Shown: positions 9,001 through 12,418 of the stretch, one piece after another | Numbering within the stretch: position 1 is the stretch's first letter | Layout: each line of letters starts with the position of its first letter | Source: Clostridia bacterium | GTDB lineage: Bacteria; Bacillota; Clostridia; Oscillospirales; Acutalibacteraceae | Assembly: GCA_017516965.1 (NCBI GenBank) | Contig: JAFXAP010000003.1 | Location: forward strand, 1-64,000 | Direction of reading: 5' to 3' | DNA length: 64,000 bases | Notes under the pieces: model-generated | What the model was told of the DNA's origin: nothing | The model's database searches: none | Seen by the model: the letters and a program-made list of their open reading frames with translations, nothing else | Made by a program: the position numbers and the translations under genes

Positions 9001-11835
9001 AGTGTTAAATTTAGGCAGAAGTTCAGCAATATAAAGGGTGGTAATAGTGGTGCCTTTGAAAAAAGTGAGATAGCAGCTGAAAGACGTTTTGAAAATCAAT
9101 GCAATATTATTTCTAAAAAACCAATAGCCGATTTAGATACTATAGGTCGCGCAGTACACCTTGAAATAAGGGAAAGAGCAAATGGTACTATTGTGGCAAA
9201 TAACCAAGGGGAACTTACATCGGTATATGCATTAAGCCTAAGTGGCGACGATGTGTTTAAACAATTACAAAAGGGGCTTAAATTAGGAACAATAGATTCA
9301 CTTATAGAAAGTTTTAATGACCTTGATATAGAAAATATCAGTTCTAATAAAATAAAAATCTTTGAATTTTTTGCTATTGCTAAAGCTCCAATTAGACTAA
9401 AGAGTGAGCCTAGTAAATTAACAACTAAGGAAATTTGTAAGCAACTTGTTGACGACGGTTATTTGACTAAAGGTGAATATTCCAGGGTGATGAGAGCAGA
9501 TTCAGCCAACAAACAAATAACAACAGGTTTTAAAAGTCTTTTGATTGAAAAAGGCTTTGACTCGATTGTTTATGAAAATCAAAAATATGATAAGGGCAGT
9601 ATGACACTTATAGTATTGAATGAAAGTCAGTTAATACCGGTTGCAAAAGATGGAATACTGATTGAAGATAACGGTGTTGAGGACCTTACATATGAAAATT
9701 ATGCATCAGATGAAAATATGAGGGTTGACGGCGCACAGGAAAACAAGGAAAAACTTACAATGTATATAAAAGAACCTGAGTATGACCTTCGTACTGCTCG
9801 AAAACAGGTAGATAGCCGAATTAAAATGGGGGATGCAGGTTGTTTTGAAAAAACGCATTTAAGTTCTGAAGAGGCATATGAATATGTGCGTAATGAACTC
9901 GAAAAGAATTTTAACAAGGAACTTAGTGGTTATGACAAAGCCGGTCGAAAGTTTGCAAACAAAGCATTAAAAATTTTAGATAAATGTGCATTCAGGGATG
10001 AAAATGGAGATATCTTAACATTTTCTTTGTGGAATACTAAGCCTAAAAATATTTCCCAAGCGGCAAAAATGGGCATTGAGTTTGGTAGTGTGAATAGTGC
10101 ATTTAAAAAGTTTTTTGCTAAAAAGGACGGTAATGTTAAACGCTACAACGGTGTGTTTGAAGAGTTTATTTTAAACTGTTGCGCTCCGCTTATTTTGCCT
10201 TTTGATAGTTGGAATAGCATAGAAATGGCAGATTATTTGCTGGATAAAAAAATGATAACCAAAAGTTTTTATGAAAAGATTCGCTCTCTACGCAGTATGA
10301 ACAGTCCAACGTATATTAGCGATGCTGCGCAAAAACTCCAGGGAGTAATAAAAAGAATAGGTTATGATTGTATTGTTTTTGCTAAAAGCACGGGAGAAAA
10401 AACAGCGGTTACGCTCTATGACAAACTGCTGATACCAATATCGCAAAATGGTATATTAAATCAAGATTGCAAACTTTATGATGATGCTGAATATAAGGAA
10501 AATAATGATTATAAAGCATCTGGTGTTATAGAGCCCCAAAAGGCGACTATGCGTGATTTTAGTAAAGTTAAAGACATTATATTATCAGAAACAAGCGCTA
10601 CAAAAAAATTAAAACATCTTACAGAGTTTTTAAGTTATTCAAGTAATTCTATATTAGAGGAAAATGAAAATATAAAAGTTGGATTTAGTGGTATATTTGA
10701 AAATATTAGTAACAACTTTTGGAACTTTATTTCAATTTGTAATCGGTTTACAAAAGAAACAGTAACCGAGACAAACCAAAATGACACTGCAGGCCGCTAC
10801 GTTGAAGACGAAATACGACAAGCGACATCTAATACAAAATTCAAGGATAAAGACGGCAGATTGCTGTCTTTCTTTTTTTGGAACAAATATGGGGACTTTA
10901 GCTTTAAACACAGCGCGTTGGGCTATAACCTAACCACACTTGAGGGCGCTCATAACGATTATCTTGCCGAAAGAGAAAAACATCCACAAATAAAAACAGG
11001 CGAGTATGTGGAATGTTATGTGAAGGCATCAAGGGTGTATGTACTTAAAAACCCGCTTACAGAGCTCACACCAAAAAAGCTTGCTGAAGAGCTTTATAAA
11101 AGTGGTGCTTTGAGTAGATATGAATATACCAGAGCGACAACATTAATAAACAATGATGCAACCAATCATTTTGGTGCCGCTTCAAAATATATAAACCGAA
11201 AAATGAAAGAAAAAGGTTATGACTGCATAATTTATATGGACTCAAGTCGGGAAATTGGCGGCATAGGAGTGATAGTGTTTGACCAGTGGCAGTTTATTCC
11301 CGTTTCGGTAAACGGACAAGCAATTGAAAATAATGTCGAAAAAACTTATGATATTATGCTTGACGGCGCAGGTGACGTAGAGTATAATAAAAATATAGGT
11401 CTCACTTTGGAACAAAAACAAAAAATTAGAGAAAAAACAGGGTGGTCTGATGGTATAATTAATTATATACGCTCTATGGAAGAAGCGCAAATCTATATTA
11501 ATGCAGATTTAAAAGAGGCGGAAGTTAATGGTAGAAAATGCTTGCTTCGAAGTGATATAGACTTAGAACAAATAGATTATAGGGGAAAAACAAATTATGA
11601 GCGAATAATGTCTGGCAAATCACCTGTAAATATCTATGGTGAAGTTATTGTATTACATCATATAGGACAAAAACAGGAAAGTCCTTTTGCTGAGTTAACA
11701 AGAAGAGAACATGAAAAAAATGATCGTATTCTTCATAGAAAAAAAGAAAAGTCTAAAATAAATCGAAATATATTTTGGAAAGAGCGAAAAACACATTGGA
11801 AAATTCGTTTAAATAAAGGAGAAATTTATGAGTAA
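1..11835 (+). CDS. Giant polyvalent phage effector/toxin (partial, 5' end outside window)
   Basis: The frame is open from base 1 to the TAA at 11833-11835, so this is a 3,944-codon fragment of a longer gene. Domains, by position: an ART-PolyVal-like ADP-ribosyltransferase domain at 1-410 (HFGT at the edge, GYDGIVYEN, then an EQI motif); unrecognised domains at 450-870 and 1160-1420; a PBECR3-like nuclease at 1690-2160 (ILKDHGENG, YYVVQAVPDTKAKTLYIV); LPD3-like domains at 2355-2830, 4215-4620 and 6760-7240; zincin domains with HELTH at 3145, 5452 and 7576; a PBECR2-like nuclease at 5925-6380 (IRHIKNSHGEN); an LPD23-like region at 8095-8870; three more ART-like domains at 8995-11330 (FDSIVYEN, YDCIVF, YDCIIY); and an LHH-type nuclease at 11395-11830 (LHHIGQ at 11653-11670). 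Domain junctions repeatedly carry a D/E-x-x-F-S motif. Such proteins are known from phages and conjugative elements, where they are thought to be injected with DNA or deployed as toxins. The family assignments are from memory of motif patterns and are inference. Confidence 0.9.
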   Translation, partial: HFGTLKSAYGRYLQRKEDNSNISTGVYKEVVLNITNPIEMSDGASEWTAGWVALQLFEKGLITENDYNELLTMEGFYDNTYDNPAAEAVRKILSKNGYDGIVYENLSEDAGSYSLIALYPEQIVTVAENGILKENSGVSRAISDGEVAFSMPMGIEKHSVEKYNEEQYNSFGWVRYNDVLSTSEYSILLSRYIDYKHNKNKYPTTRFGEAVIHSSECPDVLMYVKGDIDSPQITKIVRISIDEYNASVIKEELLHYEYRQIPIPYKNVEIVYGEEVLNIYKKQDFISFRGYSTRSKGIVGEENSNFDKRKFNRTGSIGENTDVSRADSVDESNLINPINNSRDEVELSQNNQKEAISSEEIASSMPIGKQENANNQTTSVENFEYKRYNDFDTYFGENLHDTSQNLKPSGEQEWQVFCRSFANKTTNIHQGDFKIITIFTADNYYIINADGYMSGTVLCKNNIDEYNEKEQIFNDDTSTNIFATYDEGTWNRERNRDYDGDTFTGGIPDTFDVELDEFIAKHPEWFANRRESYADYKRRIEATSGDGVAFSFPIGNRKNINENLKINANINFKILGLIEKVKSGMFKGNDKEYLNNPTSSVAKKIKELTNIDVRDFKVAIEARQIERILKDHGENGITDRSMSNDSDIAKMEYVLNSPDSIVKSGTTQAYVTVVNGKNKPANTVLYEKYLDNNSYYVVQAVPDTKAKTLYIVTAFIGKKLYKKEALQTNDAKSPVATPKSENAKTSINSITKINDNVNNDYTTDTDMFEGGIENTDITSGDETEFSIEYTEKLLSSFGITKLGDYIHVQKRVMETLENEDFFTDKENRCIKVVNDASGVVVEINKKGIKETFDEKNYANVGRIKKIAKLMTIRNLVEIIRFGELQEEGVRNTYKGTAKNKSFAYIRHTVNIDGKAITVQIDVKKSPEKNKFWVHKIIKIYGANTKNVDANNIPNNVKAIELGQTIVSTDKMSVSQESKNVNNIEEFNVQEVAYVEEICNKLGRKVVFEDLRGMVYEGEIISPDGYIEKETGIIHLNTYAKNPIGFVLKHELTHYSEKAKGYLDFVNEVKQSGAYQKWITEKMGESNVRVAEYKYKQKLLATYVDIESINNPKIEAEMIADFVGDMLFTENGSGMVAIASDIEVKHRNKVIQFVLDFISYLKERIVGIDSIALELSRLEDRFNELLFDARNNDSVYDNDIRFSFSGSRGSEILYNTPKEFMPESEQEWSVFNRQFSNKTSRLKKGERKNIIIHTASNVYFIQATGYLEGCIQEKISIYDNEEFISNKIKEHLDGTFVIGKTFYSSIKGKRSRDGRRNRDINSIEERYRQSQNVDLDERQSASDDVGYYWENYGYQTWEELIDAIDSGVLIIDENGEILEHASEEAIKATSKNEVAFSMPIGNRKRNANNVIELSKDNELSNKIGDLRGAAKYKVIQQYILDVLSGEEIVLSDGKIAVVDKSDALHIANKSGYQKTAEISAIKEIVEKAVLIAEEESNKARKFDYFYYYEATVKYDDEIFNIYLNVGRATNDKRYHLYDITQKLRDTAHRINDVGRPKPNEGYALETVSLNNIVSQTANNVNNDYTTKTDTFDGIAKSDTQGNAVDKKLESAKFVENFIRMGYTDDEISALLYKVGVLDDQSGSGNGDSQSDRSILQGIRYNARRIGESEVNRGETGSIDGYNRTYGSHYELSNRRVATTYEEGEGTSGFLEQGVRGGISAPSVSGLVHRGISKNEATLETGVASSIAIGKRHDANISINKSQIKAIEKICNSFGIQVVFEDLREMVYRGETISPDGYELNGVIHLNLYAQNPIGFVLKHELTHYSEKAKGYLNFAEQVKCSSAYQKWITEKMGESNVRVAEYKYKQNVAKTNVDIYSASDLKAQTEMIADFVGDMLFTENGSGMVAMASDIEVKHRNKVIQFVLDFISHLKKKLVGQNHITSELSKLENNFKRILSEATHTDGSYNNEISFSFGVTQEDINNYVDLAYSKENTQDYKKYAVPTQRLINDVADEIDIAEYSHALRDNDIRHIKNSHGENTNEKYPVTRDDLKLIPWIVQNYDKVFVVKRENNRIGIIYVKVNEQGLLYFLEQVTTKYGNELLLVNKQMIKTGIDNIPNLKGLVDAINKKQSETEFLADLKKVHEVYAQSVNQPHSIISISKITNNVNNDYTTKTDISDDVEKLDSQEMGYVEQISENLGVQGVFEDLREKVYEDKIISPDGYVAKNKGNSISKNNGKSQYSNDNEVKFSSNDKSLSGSATLSDDVNFLLNKNVTESIIEDNIVKVITMDSVADLTGEEFEKGYVDLITQVENFFNSVGNIAKSKYGDVELTRVGIKASLGHGIGRKKAIAFKAVPNVIKYGEVINYQKNWKNRGYDTAVFAAPITIDAKKYFLAAVINVEFNKNSCYLHEVALQKVESNASFKTGTIKNGTPSDALPSIYTLLQKLQVVNENTLTVTDNSAHKTLDIKEQSYIEDICNKLKIKVVFEDLREMVYKGEIISPDGYVEKETGIIHLNTYAKNPIGFVFKHELTHYSEKAKGYLDFVNEVKQSGAYQKWITEKMGESNIRVAEYKYKQKLLATYVDIESISNLKIEAEMIADFVGDMLFTENGSGMVALTVDLDTKKRNAFVQWLIDFISYLKTKLFGQKYMALELSVLEDGLRRLIIDASHEYASMEFDNETEVNRTIDDAHKATLVNVGSDISFCFAHCDDEELVSKAKEMEENGEDGVDIYKQLGVFKNVFGDWVSEIKLDRFMFFPYGNSSTKNNLIAERGQIVGRLRDLVVWPDLYEKFPEFENVKVVIRESPFSYDKIKFIPEKNFGKIIINKKLCDEYRAKKDKSAKEHIVNAIQRMIQFSEGHYIGRNYDYWKALEEKGKLPFSNSKGRYLTAKDMMWYFMDNYDAQMASRRQYIKDYITYQGKGKRDYRNDALYLPYINSNDVIVYDKRNRLMALSETKEEKAKASKIAALKQKQIEEEIEKVQIKETGETTKKIKDLVWIKEKKHSVKFRQKFSNIKGGNSGAFEKSEIAAERRFENQCNIISKKPIADLDTIGRAVHLEIRERANGTIVANNQGELTSVYALSLSGDDVFKQLQKGLKLGTIDSLIESFNDLDIENISSNKIKIFEFFAIAKAPIRLKSEPSKLTTKEICKQLVDDGYLTKGEYSRVMRADSANKQITTGFKSLLIEKGFDSIVYENQKYDKGSMTLIVLNESQLIPVAKDGILIEDNGVEDLTYENYASDENMRVDGAQENKEKLTMYIKEPEYDLRTARKQVDSRIKMGDAGCFEKTHLSSEEAYEYVRNELEKNFNKELSGYDKAGRKFANKALKILDKCAFRDENGDILTFSLWNTKPKNISQAAKMGIEFGSVNSAFKKFFAKKDGNVKRYNGVFEEFILNCCAPLILPFDSWNSIEMADYLLDKKMITKSFYEKIRSLRSMNSPTYISDAAQKLQGVIKRIGYDCIVFAKSTGEKTAVTLYDKLLIPISQNGILNQDCKLYDDAEYKENNDYKASGVIEPQKATMRDFSKVKDIILSETSATKKLKHLTEFLSYSSNSILEENENIKVGFSGIFENISNNFWNFISICNRFTKETVTETNQNDTAGRYVEDEIRQATSNTKFKDKDGRLLSFFFWNKYGDFSFKHSALGYNLTTLEGAHNDYLAEREKHPQIKTGEYVECYVKASRVYVLKNPLTELTPKKLAEELYKSGALSRYEYTRATTLINNDATNHFGAASKYINRKMKEKGYDCIIYMDSSREIGGIGVIVFDQWQFIPVSVNGQAIENNVEKTYDIMLDGAGDVEYNKNIGLTLEQKQKIREKTGWSDGIINYIRSMEEAQIYINADLKEAEVNGRKCLLRSDIDLEQIDYRGKTNYERIMSGKSPVNIYGEVIVLHHIGQKQESPFAELTRREHEKNDRILHRKKEKSKINRNIFWKERKTHWKIRLNKGEIYE
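421..448 (+). repeat. Intragenic terminator-like hairpin H1
   Basis: Arm GCAATCTC (421-428), 7-nt loop, arm GAGGTTGC (436-443), then TTTTT. Eight pairs, one of them G.U. Translated as part of an A-I-S-D-G-E-V-A-F-S linker just after the first ART-like domain. First of five copies with identical 8-7-8 geometry. Unlike the other four, no out-of-frame ORF is seen ending shortly upstream. Confidence 0.6.
767..988 (+). CDS. Possible out-of-frame ORF nested in the giant gene (start uncertain)
   Basis: A 73-codon ORF in the +2 frame relative to the giant gene. Its C-terminal half (from about 842, APDQKELLAKKIVILINES) looks like an ordinary alpha-helical protein, whereas the giant frame over the same bases is unusually rich in S, R, G, D and N. 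ATG 767 follows AAAGGAGG (747-754) at 12 nt, which is long; ATG 815 has no clear ribosome-binding site. The stop lies 75 nt before hairpin H2. It could be a true nested gene or the fossil frame of a gene overprinted by the giant frame. No family recognised. Confidence 0.25.
   Translation: MSIDKYLYRTKMLKLFMERKFSIFTRSKISSLFEGIAPDQKELLAKKIVILINESSTEQEVLGKIQMLAERIQ
1063..1091 (+). repeat. Intragenic terminator-like hairpin H2
   Basis: Perfect 8-bp stem GCAATCTC (1063-1070) / GAGATTGC (1078-1085), 7-nt loop, then a T-rich TTCTTC run. Relative to H4 the fifth base pair is changed on both arms (T-A instead of C-G), a compensatory change. Lies 75 nt after the stop of the nested ORF ending at 988. 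Confidence 0.6.
1421..1621 (+). CDS. Nested small phage protein, homologous to the ORF at 3875
   Basis: A 66-codon out-of-frame ORF inside the giant gene, starting MMTPAQIFLLRTMKERG. A good Shine-Dalgarno AAGGAG (1405-1410) sits 10 nt before ATG 1421. The product looks like a compact helical protein and shares a pattern with the nested ORF at 3875 (hydrophobic start, K-E-R-G at about residue 14, W-M and an N-x-Q stretch near the middle). Both ORFs follow the same unrecognised giant-frame domain (EW-x-VF with FANKT or FSNKT), so domain plus ORF looks duplicated as a unit. The stop is 3 nt before hairpin H3. Function unknown; a partner or immunity-like role is only a guess. Confidence 0.45.
   Translation: MMTPAQIFLLRTMKERGIEKETAIMTVTLLQEEYQIRLMWNWMNSLQNIPSGSQIEEKVMQIINEE
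1624..1651 (+). repeat. Intragenic terminator-like hairpin H3
   Basis: Arms GCAACCTC (1624-1631) and GGGGTTGC (1639-1646), one G.U pair, 7-nt loop, followed by TTTTT. Begins 3 nt after the stop codon of the nested ORF 1421-1621, the position expected of that ORF's own terminator. Confidence 0.6.
2169..2238 (+). repeat. Structured inverted-repeat element E1 (after PBECR3-like domain)
   Basis: Outer arms AGAGG-c-TTTGCA (2169-2180) and TGCAAA-aa-CCTCT (2226-2238). Inside is a hairpin CAACG (2184-2188) / CGTTG (2202-2206) with a 2x2 internal loop, a GC/GC extension and an AAAAA loop, and a 3-bp hairpin CGC/GCG at 2210-2221. 28 nt downstream is a short conserved tail starting AATGTCAAC (2266), read as the N-V-N-N-D-Y-T-T peptide. 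One of five elements with similar size and layout but different arm sequence. Confidence 0.5.
2839..2907 (+). repeat. Structured inverted-repeat element E2 (after first LPD3-like domain)
   Basis: Arms GTCG-a-TGCTAACAA (2839-2852) and TTGTTAGCA-c-CGAC (2894-2907): 13 pairs and one A.C mismatch, which would be a G.U pair in the complementary strand. Inside is a 6-bp hairpin CCCAAT (2857-2862) / ATTGGG (2880-2885). AATGTCAATAAT follows 28 nt after the element. Confidence 0.5.
2962..3520 (+). repeat. Zincin metallopeptidase repeat A
   Basis: First of three near-identical in-frame copies of a metallopeptidase domain (MPTase-PolyVal-like). It reads VEEICNKLGRKVVFEDLRG, then ISPDGY, then NPIGFVLKHELTHYSEKAKG with the zinc-binding HELTH at 3145, and ends with an ADFVGDMLF stretch that may supply the third ligand. 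Copies A, B and C share long runs of identical DNA, implying recent tandem duplication or ongoing gene conversion. Confidence 0.75.
3875..4078 (+). CDS. Nested small phage protein with canonical ribosome-binding site
   Basis: A 67-codon ORF in the +2 frame relative to the giant gene, starting MELSLLEKHFIHRLKERGAE. TAAGGAG (3861-3867) lies exactly 7 nt before ATG 3875, the best ribosome-binding site inside the giant gene. The product resembles small helical phage proteins and the nested ORF at 1421. The giant frame over the same bases is R/D/S-rich, as if overprinted. The stop is 81 nt before hairpin H4. Function unknown. Confidence 0.5.
   Translation: MELSLLEKHFIHRLKERGAETDDVIGISIALKSDIDKVKMLIWMRDNPQATMSDIIGKTMDIRRGKS
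4159..4186 (+). repeat. Intragenic terminator-like hairpin H4
   Basis: Perfect 8-bp stem GCAACCTC (4159-4166) / GAGGTTGC (4174-4181), loop AAAAAAC, then TTTTTC. Cleanest terminator-like member of the family. Encodes the linker A-T-S-K-N-E-V-A-F-S in the giant frame. Confidence 0.65.
4625..4705 (+). repeat. Structured inverted-repeat element E3 (after second LPD3-like domain)
   Basis: Perfect 12-bp outer arms TAAGAGATACTG (4625-4636) and CAGTATCTCTTA (4694-4705). They enclose one hairpin CCCAC-CG (4637-4643) / CG-at-GTGGG (4650-4658) and a second, GCG-CCC (4659-4664) / GGG-ata-CGC (4677-4685): a three-way-junction fold of 81 nt. AATGTCAAC begins at 4732, 27 nt downstream. This is the longest perfect arm pair of the five. 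Confidence 0.55.
4910..5191 (+). CDS. Nested out-of-frame ORF of 93 codons
   Basis: ORF in the +2 frame relative to the giant gene, starting MTNREAAMEIAKAIGVYCRG and ending in a proline- and aromatic-rich tail. It has the balanced composition of a real helical protein, while the giant frame over the same stretch is G/S/R/N-rich and looks like a secondary reading. A moderate ribosome-binding site (AGGTAGGTG, 4895-4903) precedes ATG 4910. The stop is 12 nt before hairpin H5. No family recognised. Either a nested gene or a fossil frame. Confidence 0.42.
   Translation: MTNREAAMEIAKAIGVYCRGYDITLEELVSQRLTGEKLAALMDIIERTDHITSSPTDELRLLMKKAKGQADFWNKEFVAEYPPPVYPDWFIEE
5203..5231 (+). repeat. Intragenic terminator-like hairpin H5
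   Basis: Arms GCAACCTT (5203-5210) and GGGGTTGC (5218-5225), two G.U pairs, 7-nt loop, then TTCTTC. Starts 12 nt after the stop of the nested ORF 4910-5191. Confidence 0.55.
5275..5830 (+). repeat. Zincin metallopeptidase repeat B
   Basis: Second copy of the zincin domain. HELTH at 5452 and the ADFVGDMLF stretch are intact. It is the most diverged of the three full copies in its first 100 bases (VFEDLREMVYRGETISPDGY) and near its middle, but nearly identical to copy A downstream (the stretch encoding GMVAMASDIEVKHRNKVIQF). Confidence 0.72.
6386..6456 (+). repeat. Structured inverted-repeat element E4 (after PBECR2-like domain)
   Basis: Arms GTGAG-a-CTGA (6386-6395) and TCAG-c-CTCAC (6447-6456), with one A.C mismatch. 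Inside is hairpin CTCG-ct-GACTT (6400-6410), loop AAAAA, AAGTC-ca-CGAG (6416-6426), then a second hairpin ACGC (6431-6434) / GCGT (6440-6443). Stem, 2x2 internal loop, stem and AAAAA loop are the same architecture as in E1. AATGTCAAC follows at 6487, 31 nt downstream. Confidence 0.55.
6547..6665 (+). repeat. Truncated zincin repeat D
   Basis: Only the first ~40 residues of the zincin module remain (EQISENLGVQGVFEDLRE through ISPDGY). The HELTH part is missing and the frame passes directly into a different linker ending NEVKFSS. This is a deletion relic, consistent with recombination between the repeated modules. Confidence 0.6.
7242..7308 (+). repeat. Structured inverted-repeat element E5 (after third LPD3-like domain)
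   Basis: Arms AGAG-a-GCA-a-TGCATCG (7242-7257) and CGATGCA-c-TGC-c-CTCT (7293-7308): 14 pairs and two A.C mismatches, both of which would be G.U pairs in the complementary strand. Inside is hairpin CTGGGA-CCAT (7265-7274), loop AAAAA, ATGG-cac-TCCCAG (7280-7292). A TTGTCAATGA tail begins at 7337, 29 nt downstream. Confidence 0.55.
7390..7930 (+). repeat. Zincin metallopeptidase repeat C
   Basis: Third full copy, with HELTH at 7576. Much of it is nucleotide-identical to copy A (for example the stretch encoding KGYLDFVNEVKQSGAYQKW), while its last ~100 bases diverge. The mosaic identity between copies suggests gene conversion. Confidence 0.73.
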
Positions 11836-12247
11836 AGATATTATTGAAGTGGTAGAAAGTTTAGAAGATTTAGAACAAGTAGGTCCGGCAACTTTGGAAG
11901 AGATTGAAAAAGCTCAAGAAATACTTGGTGTTAAGTTTGCTGATGATTTTATTCAACTTTTATCAAAATACAAAGTTTTGTATGCAAAAAATATAGAGTG
12001 GATGGGTTTGCATGAGGCGGAATATGTAAATCTTGTAAAAAACACTTTGCATGAAAAAGAGGTTGATAAAACAGCACCTGCTGATATGTATTTCATTGAA
12101 GATCTTGGTATAGATGGATTGCAAACCTGGCAGCATGAAAGTGGCGCGGTTTATGGCAGAACACGTTTTTATGATGATTTGGAAAAATTAGCTGATTCAT
12201 TGGTAGAGTATATCGAAAAATATTATGATGATGACGATGAAATATAA
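11828..12247 (+). CDS. SMI1/KNR4 (SUKH) family immunity protein
   Basis: 139 aa, acidic, with the SUKH pattern near the N-terminus (ATLEEIEKAQEILGVKFADD) and a W-MG motif near residue 58. SUKH proteins are known immunity proteins that bind and neutralise nuclease toxins, including those with HNH/LHH-type domains such as the Bacillus YobL-YobK pair. The ATG overlaps the end of the giant gene by 8 nt (ATGAGTAA), with AAGGAG at 11816-11821 inside the toxin's last codons, so translation is probably coupled. The most likely target is the LHH-type nuclease encoded by the last ~430 bases of the giant gene. The family call is strong; the pairing is inferred from position. Confidence 0.82.
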   Translation: MSKDIIEVVESLEDLEQVGPATLEEIEKAQEILGVKFADDFIQLLSKYKVLYAKNIEWMGLHEAEYVNLVKNTLHEKEVDKTAPADMYFIEDLGIDGLQTWQHESGAVYGRTRFYDDLEKLADSLVEYIEKYYDDDDEI

Positions 12248-12311
12248 CTATAAAATCGCAGTTTTGTGTATTTTTGTAACTTGCTTACATAAAGATTATG
12301 ATTTATGACAC

Positions 12312-12340
12312 AGAAGCAGACTTGAAAAGGTCTGCTTCTT
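12312..12340 (+). terminator. Rho-independent terminator after the immunity gene
   Basis: Perfect 10-bp stem AGAAGCAGAC (12312-12321) / GTCTGCTTCT (12330-12339) with an 8-nt loop. The T-run is short. Together with the next hairpin it separates the effector-immunity unit from the tail-fibre genes. Confidence 0.7.
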
Positions 12341-12364
12341 AATTTATATGAAACAAAAAACAAA

Positions 12365-12400
12365 TGGATGTAAAACGAGGGTTTTACATCCAATTTTATT
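12365..12400 (+). terminator. Second terminator-like hairpin
   Basis: Perfect 12-bp stem TGGATGTAAAAC (12365-12376) / GTTTTACATCCA (12381-12392), GAGG loop, followed by ATTTTATTTT. It ends just before the AAGGAGGT ribosome-binding site of the tail-fibre gene and could act as terminator or attenuator. Confidence 0.65.
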
Positions 12401-12418
12401 TTAAGGAGGTATTTTAAT

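Noticed and set aside
12248-12418. A further small phage gene between immunity and tail-fibre genes
   Set aside because: The interval is filled by two strong hairpins; no ORF with a ribosome-binding site fits.
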